Positions 44,229-55,892 of a stretch of DNA of 64,000 nucleotides are shown in pieces; positions within the stretch are counted from its first letter, which is position 1; every line of letters begins with the position of its first letter. The translations under genes and the position numbers were made by a program. The notes below the pieces were generated by a model that was not told where the DNA came from, did no database searches, and saw only the letters and a list, made by a program, of their open reading frames with translations. Source of the DNA: Petunia secreta (taxonomy: Eukaryota; Streptophyta; Magnoliopsida; Solanales; Solanaceae); assembly GCA_029990175.1 (NCBI GenBank), contig JARKIP010000033.1:16165001-16229000 (forward strand). The letters are read 5' to 3'.

Positions 44229-47058
44229 TGTCACGACCCAATTTCCAAGGGCTCGTGATAGAACCTAAACAACATTTGCCTAGGCGAACCAATGAAACAA
44301 GATGCGGAAAAGAACAATAATGTGAAAAGATCATAAATGGATATATAAATATAAAAGGGTGAAGTCCAAAAGAATATATCCACAAAAGAATTGGAGCATT
44401 CTAAGAGTGACTCAATAAAGTATGAATATACATCAAAGAAATCTGAGTCCTATCTCTAAGTGACTCCGGCGGTATGCCACCACGGTCTGTGTGGTCGGCT
44501 CACCTCAATCAAAAGTCTCAGAAGCCTCGGGAACCGCTAACGTCCGGGCTGCTGACTGGATGAAGGACCTGCGCACGTAGCAGAGTAAGTTATGAGCCGA
44601 AGCCTAGTAAGATCACCGACAGGCCCGCTAAGGTACCCTTGCGGGACAAGTCGCTACATGCATCATACTCAAAAACATACTATAGTAATCATACAATAAA
44701 GTAGTGAAATCACAAATAGATGTAACACATTCCATACACACAAGTAGTAACCAGAAGTCTCAAGGATTATGCCCATCCAACGTAGCATAGGTCAACTCAG
44801 CGGCGGTTTGGAGGTCCAATCTCTACTCCCGTGCCGACTAACCTAGACCTACGATGGACTAGCAACACCACTACTAAGTATCAACCATATACCGTGACCC
44901 GAAGTCACTATCACAATCATGAATAAGTAGACCAACGACCCGTAGTCGTTGGCTCATCTCAAATCTGTCTACGATCGCACCACACCCCCTGTCAAGTGCG
45001 TCGTATCTCAATAAATCAAGTGACGACACCATACCCCCTGTCAAGTGTGTCACATCTCAAAGATCAAGTGTCCACACCACACCCCCTGTCAAGTGTGACA
45101 CATCTCATAGTATAGGCGACACCACACCCCCTGTCAAGTGTCCCTCTAACAGTATTAATATCCACGACATTAATAATAATAACAGAAATAATAACAGAAA
45201 TATTAATAACGATAATATTTCACAGTCACCGTAACCCAGGTTGGTTATGCTAGCTGAACGTAAGGCGAAGGTTAACCCGACCACAGTTTGGGGGTACAAT
45301 CCCTACTCCCATGTCGTCCAACCCACGGTTACGTATAGACAGCACTACCCAACCCCGCACGTGAACAAATAAAGTACCAATATCATACAAAAGCCGGCAA
45401 AATCCTCGGCAAGACATTTATCATGACAAGCCGGCAACATCCTCGGCCATGTCCCAAGTTCTTGCTATCTAAGCATGGCGTAGCAAGCGTTACTACGATA
45501 TAAATTTAAGCTACCTCGACGTAGCGTTTAGACTGGCACATACCTCGGTCGAGTCACAATCTCGCTATTATAACAAACAATAATAGCAAGTAATTCACAT
45601 CATTAATCCTAACCATTGTTAGGTATATATATGCGTACATGAAGCATACTAGCATGAAGGAAGAGTCCACAAGCACAATAGAGGTCAAGTCTCACTTACC
45701 TCGAAATTCGGGCTCAAATGCCGGGAAGAATCTCATTTCCCGCTCGCCTTGTCCACGAAGGACTCTCCACTAGGTCTATTAAGACAAGATATAGCACATA
45801 TGAGTGCTCAATTATAGCTATTTAACCCTATAGGCATCCTAGGGTAAAAATTACCAAAATGCCCCCGGGTAGGGCCGAGCCCTAAATTTACAAAATGTAC
45901 TTTTCCGGACTCCCCACGCTCCCGTGATTCCAAAAGTACACTTAGATTCCACATGCGAGCCTTGCTCGATGTCTTTCCCAATTCTTAAGAATCTAGGGTC
46001 TAACCCATTTCCAAGAATCAACGCTTTTATTCTTGTGTTAATCAACATAAAGATGGATTGAAAGGCCTTACCTTAAGTGTAAGTATGATTGGGTCTTCAA
46101 GAAATACCCAAAAATCACCTCAAGAGCTCACCAAATGATTTTTATAAGTTATGAACCGAAATGGCCCGAAATGGCCTTTTTATAGCAGTTTTTTTTTTTT
46201 GCCTCTGTGACAGCTTCTTTTGAAAAAAACATAACTTTTGATACGAATATCCAAATGCCCTGAAACTGGTGCCATTAGAACCAAAACTCAAAGGGCTACA
46301 ACTTTTATGTTTTGAGTTTTTCCTAATTCCTTACAGATTGGCCGAAAAATCAGCTTTTATCCGGCTGTTTGCGCCAAAACAGAACAGATAAGTCGCACCA
46401 GATTTTCTACTGTTTTAGGGGCAAAACGGGACCTTACGAAGCTCGGAATGATCCCAAATTTTGCACACAAGCCATAAAATACTTGGGTGACATGCTCGTC
46501 AAGACGGAACTCAATTCAGACCTCCAGAACTCAAAAAGTGGGTCCCACGGCAAAGGTTCAATTTTCGACTTTCGCCAAAATAGTGAAATTTAACCAACCG
46601 ACCTCGGAATCCAATTCCGAAAGTTTCTACAAGTCACAAATGACTATACGAACCTAACGGAACTTTCGGATCTCTCATCGCAGCTCATTTGCTCAAATCG
46701 AGCTCGAAAACCTCTCTTAACTCTTTTAAACTTCCGAAACGGGGACTTTATCAAAAGTCCTATCAAACGAGGTCCGTTTTCAATTTTGAAGGTTGCTACA
46801 TATCATAAATGACGAGACGGACCTAACGGTGCGCTCGGATTTTCCATCGGGGTTCGTTTACTCAAAACGACCTATCGAAACCCCAAATTCCTTTCCGGAA
46901 TTTCATAAACGGATCCTTTTCTCGAAAACCTATCAAACGCACTCCGTTTCGACTCAGATTTCACAGACGGGTCATAAATGACCTAACGGAGCTTTTGGGA
47001 CTGTCGACATGCAAATCGAGGTCCCGGATCCCGTAACGACTATTTGAGGGTCGTTACA
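44229..47058 (-). repeat. E: 3' LTR (left on the plus strand)
   Basis: Plus-strand TGTCACGACCC to GGTCGTTACA, with an inverted terminal look (TGTCACGACCC / GGGTCGTTACA). TATAAAAAGG on the minus strand at 46184-46175. CCCCCTGTCAAGTG repeats four times at 44978-45142. Two hairpins lie at 44894-44908 and 44932-44952. Small open frames here are not genes. Confidence 0.93.
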
Positions 47059-47096
47059 TTCTCCCCCACTTAGACTCTCGGCCGTCCTCGGACGAG
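47059..47096 (-). promoter_or_regulatory. E: pre-PPT hairpin and polypurine tract
   Basis: Minus strand TCGTCCG-AGGA-CGGCCGA (47095-47078), six of seven pairs (T-C mismatch), extended by one more pair; then PPT AAGTGGGGGAGAA, then the LTR, a gap of 19 nt. Confidence 0.7.
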
Positions 47097-47183
47097 CCTA
47101 AGTCTAAGGTAGGATCCACACACTAGCCACGGAGCTGGCATGGATTTCGAGGACCCCTCGGTACCACCCGAAATCAATAAAAC

Positions 47184-47774
47184 TTAAAAATGCAAATTCA
47201 GGCTTAGAAAATACAAGGATTTCATACCTGAATCATCGAACAAGCGCGGATGCCTCTCACGCATCTCGGACTCAAGCTCCCAAGTGGCCTCGGCAATGGA
47301 GTGATGCCCCCACTGAACTCTCACAAGCGGGATCACCTTCGATCTCATCTTACGGACCTCTCTAGCCACAATAGCAATAGGCTCCTCCGAATAAGCTAAG
47401 TCGCCATCTACCTCCACGGAAGCCATATCGATCACATGAGACAGATCGTAAACATACTTCCGGAGCATGGACACATGGAACACCGGATGAACAGACAGAG
47501 AGGGAGGCAAAGCCAGTCTATAAGCAACGGCGCCAACGCGCTCCAATATCTCAAAAGGCCCAATGAACCTAGGACTGAGCTTGCCTTTCTTCCCAAATCT
47601 CATAACACCCTTCATGGGAGACACTCTGAGGAATACCCGGTCCCCAACCATGAACTCAAGATCTCTCCGCCTCCGATCTGCATACGATATCTGCCGGCTC
47701 TGAGCCGTGCGGAGTCGATCCTGAATAACCCGGACCTTATCTAAGGTCTGCTGCACCAAATCGGGCCCCAACAC
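47184..47774 (-). pseudogene. E: integrase C-terminus with chromodomain-like end
   Basis: In frame with the preceding ORF but separated by one stop. LGPDLVQQTLDKVRVIQDRL, VGDRVFLRVSPMKGVMRFGKKGKLSPRFIGPFEI (GPY/F-type module), then VIPLVRVQWGHHSIAEATWE and a R/H/P end, which matches the chromodomain-like tail of chromoviruses that steers integration to heterochromatin (family knowledge). Confidence 0.82.
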
Positions 47775-47780
47775 CTGGAC

Positions 47781-49685
47781 CTAACCAGACTCGAACCAAC
47801 CGATAGGCAAGCGACATCTCCGACCATACAATGCCTCAAACGGAGCCATCTGGATAGAAGCCTGATAGCTATTATTATACGCAAACTCTGCTAGCGGCAA
47901 ATGGCTATCCCAATGGCCTCCAAAATCAATAGCACACGCCCTCAACATATCCTCGAGGATCTGAATGGTCCGCTCAGACTGGCCATCAGTCTGCGGGTGA
48001 AATGCAGTGCTGAGATCGACCCGAGTACCCAGCTCTCTCTGAAAAGATCTCCAAAACTGAGCTATGAACTGAGCACCTCGGTCAGAAATGATAGAAACAG
48101 GAGCACCATGCAATCTCACAATCTGCTCAATGAAGATACGAGCCAGACGCTCCGAGGTATAAGTAGTCCTCACTGGAATGAAGTGACCCGACTTCGTCAG
48201 TCGATCAACTACTACCCACACCGAATCATGCTTACCCACGGTCAGCGGCAAACCAACTACGAAATCCATAGTGATCTGCTCCCACTTCCACTCGGGAATG
48301 GGCATAGACTGGGTCACCCCGGCTGGCCTCCGGTGCTCATACTTCACCTGCTGGCAATTCAAACACCGAGATACATAATCAGCAACATCCCTCTTCATCC
48401 CTTTCCACCAATACAGCTCTCGAAGATCATGATACATCTTCGCAGTACCCGGATGAATGGAATATCTCGAACTGTGAGCCTCTGCCAAAATCATCTGCCT
48501 CAGCTCCACAATGGCTGGAACACATACCCGGCCGTTAAGCCGCAAAGCACCATCATCACCAATCACGAACGAGGACACTCCCCCACTCAGGACCCTGTCC
48601 CGGAGATCTCTCAGATAAGGATCCTCGAACTGCCTTTCCCGAATCTGGGAAGCTAAAGACGACTGAGACCCCACATATGCAAGCACCCGGCCTGGAACAG
48701 AATCATCAAATCGAACCCCACTAATGGACAAAGCCTGCAACTCACGGGCCAACGGCCTCATATCAGCATCAAGATAGGCGAGGCTACCCATGGACTTCCT
48801 ACTCAAGGCATCGGCTACAACATTAGCCTTTCCGGGATGATACCGGATAGAAAGATCATAATCCTTCAGCAGCTCTAACCAGCGGCGCTGTCTCCCGTTC
48901 AAGTCCTTCTGAGTGAACAAGTACTGGAGACTCTTATGATCGGTGAATATCTCACATGGCTCGCCATAAAGATAGTGCCTCCACAACTTCAGTGCAAACA
49001 CGACAGCTAACAGCTCCAAATCATGGACAGGATAATTCTTCTCATGGACCTTCAGCTGTCTCGAGGCATAAGCTATCACCTTACCCTCCTGCATCAGAAC
49101 GCTACCCAAGCCAACACCCGAAGCATCACAATATACGGTGAATCCCCCGGATCCACTAGGCAAGGCCAACACTGGCGCTGAAGTCAACAGAGTCTTAAGC
49201 TTCTGAAAGCTAGACTCACAGGCATCGGACCACAGGAAAGGAACATTCTTCTGGGTCAACTTCGTCAGAGGTGCTGAAATAGAAGAAAACCCCTCGACGA
49301 ACCGCCGATAATAACCTGCCAAGCCTAAGAAACTCCGAATCTCTGTAGGAGAAGTAGGCCTAGGCCAACTCTGAACGGCCTTTATCTTATTCGGATCAAC
49401 ACACACCCCATCCTTGGTCACCACGTGACCTAGGAAAGATACAGAACTGAGCCAAAATTCACACTTGGAGAATTTGGCATACAACTGCTGATCCCTCAGA
49501 GTCCGAAGAACAACTCTCAAATGCTGCTCATGCTCCTCCCTTCTCCTCGAATAAACCAAGATATCATCGATAAACACAATGACGAAGGAGTCAAGGTAGG
49601 CCTTGAACACTCGGTTCATCAGATCCATGAAAGCAGCTGGGGCATCCGTAAGCCCGAAAGACATCACCAGAAACTCATAGTACAT
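47781..49685 (-). pseudogene. E: RT (second half), RNase H, integrase core
   Basis: 634 codons. RT: EFLVMSFGLTDAPAAFMDLM and FIDD near residue 40. RNase H: VYCDASGVGLGSVLM, LELLAVVFALK, FTDHKSLQYL and NVVADALSRK, with the catalytic residues present. Integrase: H-x-H zinc half and CLNC; core MDFVVGLPL, ISDRGAQF and a Glu in DGQSERTIQILEDML, so D, D, E are intact. Ends at TAG 47781-47783, where related elements read on. Confidence 0.88.
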
Positions 49686-51525
49686 ATCGGGTACGAAAAG
49701 CAGTCTTGGAAACGTCCTCGGACCGAATCCTCAACTGATGATACCCCGACCTCAAATCAATCTTCGAGAAGAAGGTAGCACCCTGAAGCTGATCAAACAA
49801 ATCATCAATACGCGGCAAAGGATACCTATTCTTGATAGTAACCTTATTCAGCTGCCGGTAATCAATACACATCCGCATAGAGCCATCCTTCTTCTTCACA
49901 AATAATATCGGGGCACCCCATGGAGACACAATGGGCCTAATGAAGCCCTTATCGAGCAAATCCTGAATCTGCTCCTTCAACTCCCTCAACTCAACAGGAG
50001 CCATACGATACGGGGGAATAGATTTAGGCTGAGTGCCTGGCAATAGATCAATGCAAAACTCTATCTCCCGCATAGGCGGCAAACCCGGCAAATCATCAGG
50101 AAACACATCCGGATACTCACAAACAACCGGAACTCTATCAAGGGATAACTCCTCTGCCCGGACATCCCGAACTGAAGCAATATATCCCTCGCACCCACTA
50201 GATATCATCCTCTGCGCCTCCAAGAAAGAAATGATCCTACTCTTCGGAGAAGGCCTGGAACCTCTCCATACAACCCGAGACTCACCCTCTGCCCCGATCG
50301 TCACGGACTTGGCATGGCAATCCAAAGTCGCATGACAGGAAGCCAGCCAATCCATGCCCATAATGACATCGAAATCAAACATATCGAGCAGCATCAGGTC
50401 CACTAAGGACTCTACACCACAGATGGAGATCATACACTGCCGATAACCCCTATCTACACATATAGAAGACCCGACAGGGGTGGCAACCATAAAGGGATCA
50501 TCTAAGAAGACCAGATCCCTGCCCAAGCAAGGGGCAAATCCCGGCGACACATACGAATAGGTAGACCCCGGATCAATAAGAGCATAAGCATCGCGGCCAC
50601 AGACAGAAATAATACCTGTGATGACATCATTGGATGCCTCAGCATCCTGACGAGTCATAGCATAGACCTGCGCCGAGCCTCCTGAACCCAGAGCTCTCTG
50701 AGACTGCTGTCTAGGAGGAATCTGAGAAACGGGCCTGGTGGCCTGAGGACCAGATGGTACCATAGCTGCGGATCCCTGGCGACCTGATGAAACATAAGGG
50801 CAACTCCTGACATAGTGCTCTGGAGACCCACACTCAAAACATCCATCACCTCTACCTCCTCTACCGCCTCTACCACCTCTGTCATGACCACCTCCAGACG
50901 AACACCTCCCATGATGCCTCTGATGGCACCTCCCGCACTGCGGCGGACCAGACTGCGAAGAGCCACCCCGCCTCTGGGATGACTGCGGCCTTGGGGTCTC
51001 TGAAGAAAAATCCTGGGCAGGCAAAGCAGCAGCCTGGGGCCTAGACTGAGAACGGCCCTGATGACCCTGACCCCTCCGAGCGGATCCACTATACCCACCA
51101 GACTGACGCGATCTCTTGGCTGCCCTCTCCGCGTCAGCCCTGGCGAAGATATCCTCCATCCGCCGCGCCACATCAACTATCTCAAAATATGACTTGTTGC
51201 CCATATCAGGGGCAACAGCTACCTGCAAGCGGGGATGAAGACCCTCAACAAACCGGAGGACCTTGTCCCTCTCCTGAGCCACCATAGCCGGCGCAAACTG
51301 AGACAACCACAAGAACCTGGTGTCATACTCTGAAACAGACAGGTTTTCCTGCCTCAACCCCTCAAACTCGTGCCTCTGAGCATCGTGCTGACTCTGGGGC
51401 ACGAACCTGCTCATGAACATAGACACGAACTCAGTCCAAGACAAAGGAGGGAGGTCACTAGACCTCTTCCACATCATGGAGACCCACCATGTCTCCGCAT
51501 CTCCCGATAATCTGAAAAGAAGCAC
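49675..51525 (-). pseudogene. E: Gag C-terminus, protease, RT (first half)
   Basis: 616 codons. Gag: FRLSGDAETWWVSM, FVSMFMSRFVP, YDTRFLWLSQFAP; an R/Q/G-rich stretch, then CCHC CFECGSPEHYVRSC. Protease: YALIDPGSTYSYVSP, a DPG active-site variant that I recall from other Solanaceae Tekay copies. RT: FPDDLPGLPPMREIEF, FVKKKDGSMRMCIDYRQLN and FFSKIDLRSGYHQL. The frame is lost near 49685 (about 2 bases short), so RT is split from its FIDD motif. Confidence 0.88.
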
Positions 51526-51529
51526 ACTG

Positions 51530-52105
51530 CACCCCTAAGGTGTCTCTAGTACCAAGAACTGTCAAAATCTTCTCACACTTCTGAATGTACCTCTGGGCAG
51601 TACATGTAGCTGAGATACCGTCGAACTCTGGAGGCTGAAGCTTCATGAATGACTCTATCCTCTTGGCAACCTCCTCAGTGCCCATAGGAGGAGTAGAAAT
51701 AACAGGACCTGCCTGAGGAGCAGAAGCAGAAGGCTGGGCAATATGATCAGGAGCAGCCTCAGAAGTAGGCGTGCTCATAACAGGTGTGGTCGGCTGAGGA
51801 GCCGAAACAGGAGCTGCAACATCATCTCTGACAGGGACCTGATGGCTAGACAAGGCCATCAGTCTCATATACTCCTCTGAAGAGATCACAACGGTGCCTG
51901 GCACAACAGCAGGCACAGGGGGAATAGATGCTGACAGAGTCGCTGCGGACACCGCAGGGATAGCTGTGTCCTGCCTAGTGGCTGACGGGCGACCTGCCCG
52001 AGTCTTCTTAGCAGCTGGCGGCTGCGTAGGTGCTGATGGCTCTCCCACAGACGCGGGTGTAGAAGATGCAGCCCTCCTGGCTGAGGATGCTCGCGTCCTC
52101 GCCAT
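51530..52105 (-). pseudogene. E: Gag N-terminus
   Basis: The start MARTRASSARRAAS at 52105 is preferred over the upstream ATG (52135) because Tekay-like Gag commonly begins MARTR. An Ala/Pro/Ser/Thr-rich region follows (about 150 residues), then VAKRIESFMKLQPPEFDG and AQRYIQKCEKILTVLG, the start of the capsid domain. A one-base gain near 51530 shifts the frame out of the rest of Gag-Pol. Confidence 0.85.
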
Positions 52106-52298
52106 CTCATACAATACACGAAAAAGGGTCAGCACCTATATAAGCTACTCACCACGAATAGAGATGAAACGAAGGGAAAACATTTCCTAACATGCCCTTG
52201 TAGCCTCTCGCTCATAAGTATGGTCGACAACATACCCATAAGCAAGACTCTACTCAGACACTGCTCCAAGACTCCTAGGACTCGAATTAGAACCTAGG

Positions 52299-52310
52299 GC
52301 TCTGATACCA
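52299..52310 (-). promoter_or_regulatory. E: primer-binding site, initiator-Met tRNA
   Basis: Minus strand TGGTATCAGAGC (52310-52299), three bases from the LTR. Confidence 0.93.
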
Positions 52311-52313
52311 AAC

Positions 52314-55148
52314 TGTCACGACCCAATTTCCAAGGGCTCGTGATGGCACCTAAACAACATTTGCCTAGGCGAACCAATGAAACAAGATGCGGAAAAGAAC
52401 AATAATGTGAAAAGATCATAAATGGATATATAAATATAAAAGGGTGAAGTCCAAAAGAATATATCCACAAAAGAATTGGAGCATTCTAAGAGTGACTCAA
52501 TAAAGTATGAATATACATCAAAGAAATCTGAGTCCTATCTCTAAGTGACTCCGGCGGTATGCCACCACGGTCTGTGTGGTCGGCTCACCTCAATCAAAAG
52601 TCTCAGAAGCCTCGGGAACCGCTAACGTCTGGGCTGCTGACTGGATGAAGGACCTGCGCACGTAGCAGAGTAAGTTATGAGCCGAAGCCCAGTAAGATCA
52701 CCGACAGGCCCGCTAAGGTACCCTTGCGGGACAAGTCGCTACATGCATCATAAGCAACAACATACTATAGTAATCATACAATAAAGTAGTGAAATCACAA
52801 ATAGATGTAACACATTCCATACACACAAGTAGTAACCAGAAGTCTCAAGGATTATGCCCATCCAACGTAAGGCATAGGTCAACTCAGTGGCGGTTTGGAG
52901 GTCCAATGTCTACTCCCGTGCCGACTAACCTAGACCTACGATGGACTAGCAACACCACTACTAAGTATCAACCATATACCGTGACCCGATGTCACTATCA
53001 CAATCATGAATAAGTAGACCAACGACCCGTAGTCGTTGGCTCATCTCAAATCTGTCTATGATCGCACCACACCCCCTGTCAAGTGCGTCGTATCTCAATA
53101 AATCAAGTGACCACACCACACCCCCTGTCAAGTGTGTCACATCTCAAAGATCAAGTGTCCACACCACACCCCCTGTCAAGTGTGACACATCTCATAATAT
53201 AGGCGACACCACACCCCCTGTCAAGTGTCCCTCTAACAGTATTAATATCCACGACATTAATAACAATAACAGAAATAATAACAAAAATATTAATAACGAT
53301 AATATTTCACAGTCACCGAAACCCAGGTTGGTTATGCTAGCTGAACGTAAGGTGAAGGTTAACCCGACCACAGTTTGGGGGTACAATCCCTACTCCCATG
53401 TCGTCCAACCCAAGGTTACGTATAGACAGCACTACCCAACCCCGCACGTGAACAAATCAAGTACCAATATCATACAAAAGCCGGCAAAATCCTCGGCAAG
53501 ACATTTATCATGACATGCCGGCAACATCCTCGGCCATGTCCCAAGTTCTTGCTATCTAAGCATGGCGTAGCACGCGTTACTACGATATAAATTTAAGCTA
53601 CCTCGACGTAGCATTTAGACCGGCACATACCTCGGTCGAGTCACAATCTCGCTATTTATAACAAACAATAATAAGTAATTCACATCATTAATCCTAACCA
53701 TTGTTAGGTATATATATGCGTACATGAAGCATACTAGCATGAAGGAAGAGTCCACAAGCACAATAGAGGTCAAGTCTCACTTACCTCGAAATTCGGGCTC
53801 AAATGCCGGGAAGAATCTCCTTTCCCGCTCGCCTTGTCCGCGAAGGACTCTCCACTAGGTCTATTAAGACAAGATATAGCACATATGAGTGCTCAATTAT
53901 AGCTATTTAAGCCTATAGGCATCCTAGGGTAAAAATTACCAAAATGCCCCTGGGTAGGGCCGAGCCCTAAATTTACAGAATGTACTTTTCCGGACTCCCC
54001 ACGCTCCCGTGAGTCCAAAAGTACACTTAGATTCCACATGCGAGCCTTGCTCGATGTCTTTCCCCAATTCTTAAGAATCTAGGGTTCTAACCCATTTCCA
54101 AGAATCAACCCTTTGATTCTTGTGTTAATCAACATAAAGATGGATTGAAAGGGCTTACCTTAAGTGTAAGTATGATTGGGTCTTCAAGAAATACCCAAAA
54201 ATCGCCTCAAGAGCTCACCAAATGATTTTTATAAGTTATGAACCGAAATGGCCCGAAATGGCCTTTTTATAGCAGTTTTTTTTTTTTTTTTACCTCTGTG
54301 ACAGCTTCTTTTGAAAAAAATATAACTTTTGATACGAATGTCCAAATGCCCTGAAACCGGTGCCATTAGAACCACAACTCAAAGGGCTACAACTTTTATG
54401 TTTTGAGTTTTTCCTAATTCCTTACGGATTGGCCGAAAAATCAGCTTTTATCCGGCTGTTTGCGCCAAAACAGAACAGAAAAGTCGCACCAGATTTTCTA
54501 CTGTTTTAGGGGCAAAACGGGACCCTACGAAGTTCGGAATGATCCCAAATTTTGCACACAAGCCATAAAATACTTGGGTGACATGCTCGTCAAGACGGAA
54601 CTCAATTCAGACCTCCATAACTCAAAAAGTGGGTCCCACGGCAAAGGTTCAATTTTCGACTTTCGCCAAAATAGCGAAATTTAACCAACCGACCTCGGAA
54701 TCCAATTCCGAAAGTTGCTACAAGTCACAAATGACTATACGAACCTAACGGAACTTTCGGATCTCTCATCAGAGCTCATTTGCTCAAATCGAGCTCGGAA
54801 ACCTCTCTTAACTCTTTTAAACTTCCGAAAGGGGACTTTATCAAAAGTCCTATCAAACGAGGTCCGTTTTCAATTTTGAAGGTTGCTACATATCATAAAT
54901 GACGAGACGGACCTAACGGTGCGCTCGGATTTTCCATCGGGGTTCGATTACTCAAAACGACCTATCGAAACCCCAAATTCCTTTCCGGAATTTCATAAAC
55001 GGATCCTTTTCTCGAAAACCTATCAAACGGACTCCGTTTCGACTCAGATTTCACAGACGGGTCATAAATGACCTAACGGAGCTTTTGGGACTGTCGACAT
55101 GAAAATCGAGGTCCCGGATCCCGTAACGACTATTTGAGGGTCGTTACA
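52314..55148 (-). repeat. E: 5' LTR (right on the plus strand)
   Basis: Same ends and layout as the left copy: TATAAAAAGG on the minus strand at 54271-54262, CCCCCTGTCAAGTG repeats at 53063-53229, hairpin near 53018-53038. Differences are scattered substitutions and small indels. Confidence 0.93.
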
Positions 55149-55153
55149 ATAAA

Positions 55154-55751
55154 TTTGATCAAAATTTAAGGCCAGTACTTGGCCTCCAGCCGCAGCATCA
55201 ACCACGATCTTAGTGTGTTGGTTCAACCCCTCAACAAAAGTGTGTGCAACAACCTCATTGGATTAGTTGTGGTGTGGACAATCTCGCAATAAATCTTTGA
55301 ATCGCTCCCAGGCTGAATACAAAGACTCTCCTTCTAATTGTCTGAAGGACATAATTTCACTCCTCAGCCGAGCTGTCTTGGCAGATGGATAAAATTTAGC
55401 CAAGAATTTCTTAGCCAAATCCTTCCAAGTAGTGATAGACCCAGACTTTTCAGCCTTTAACCACTTCCTTGCTGCCCCAATTAGTGAAAACGGGAACAAC
55501 GTCAAGCGAACATAATCAACAGGAACTCCCTTCGGTGTGTAAGTATCACTGATCTCCAAGAAATTCTGGATATGTTGTTGTGGATCCTCGCTAAGTAATC
55601 CAGCAAATCGTCCAGTCACATGTAAAAGTTGTATCATGCCGGACTTAATCTCGAAGTGCCCGGTGATTTCAGGCTTAACTATGCTCGAGGCTACTCCCTC
55701 CAGGCTGGGGAGAGCAACATCTCGCACAGCTAAAGCTTGTTCTGCTGCCAT
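55154..55751 (-). pseudogene. C: gag, 5' part
   Basis: ATG 55751: MAAEQALAVRDVALPSLEGV, then FEIKSGMIQLL, LSEDPQQHIQNFLEISDTY, LTLFPFSLIGAARKWLKA, LAKKFLAKFYPSAKTARLRSE and SLYSAWERFKDLLRDCPHH, a clear Athila-type capsid domain. A TAA near 55263 interrupts it; the frame continues to the E insertion and resumes at 44228. Confidence 0.85.
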
Positions 55752-55870
55752 TCCTATAGGTAAAGATCAAGCAGGACCTAATACCTGAAACAACACAAAA
55801 CTCAAAACAAAAATTAAACCTGAATAGAAAGTAATAAACTGTTCAAAAAGAAATCAGTCAATTAATTAGT

Positions 55871-55886
55871 CCCGGCAGCGACGCCA
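55871..55886 (-). promoter_or_regulatory. C: primer-binding site, Asp-tRNA type
   Basis: Minus strand TGGCGTCGCTGCCGGG, close to the TGGCGCCGTTGCCGGG site complementary to tRNA-Asp, six bases after the 5' LTR. Confidence 0.75.
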
Positions 55887-55892
55887 AAAACT

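Larger units (their letters stand above)
44229..55148 (-). mobile_element. Element E: Tekay-like chromovirus, nearly complete
   Basis: 10,920 bp, LTRs of 2830 and 2835 bp that look about 97-98% alike by eye, target duplication ataaa (44224-44228 and 55149-55153), initiator-Met PBS, gag, protease, RT, RNase H, integrase with chromodomain-like tail, hairpin and PPT. Lesions in the coding part: frameshifts near 51530 and 49685 and one stop at 47781. It is the youngest insertion in the nest (E in C in D). Confidence 0.93.

Noticed and set aside
44978..45142. Short regularly spaced repeats that could suggest a CRISPR-like array
   Set aside because: Only four units, uneven spacers that are themselves similar, inside an LTR of a plant element and repeated in the partner LTR.
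47901..48656. 251-codon plus-strand open frame over E pol
   Set aside because: Antisense shadow of the integrase/RNase H region, which has clear motifs on the minus strand.
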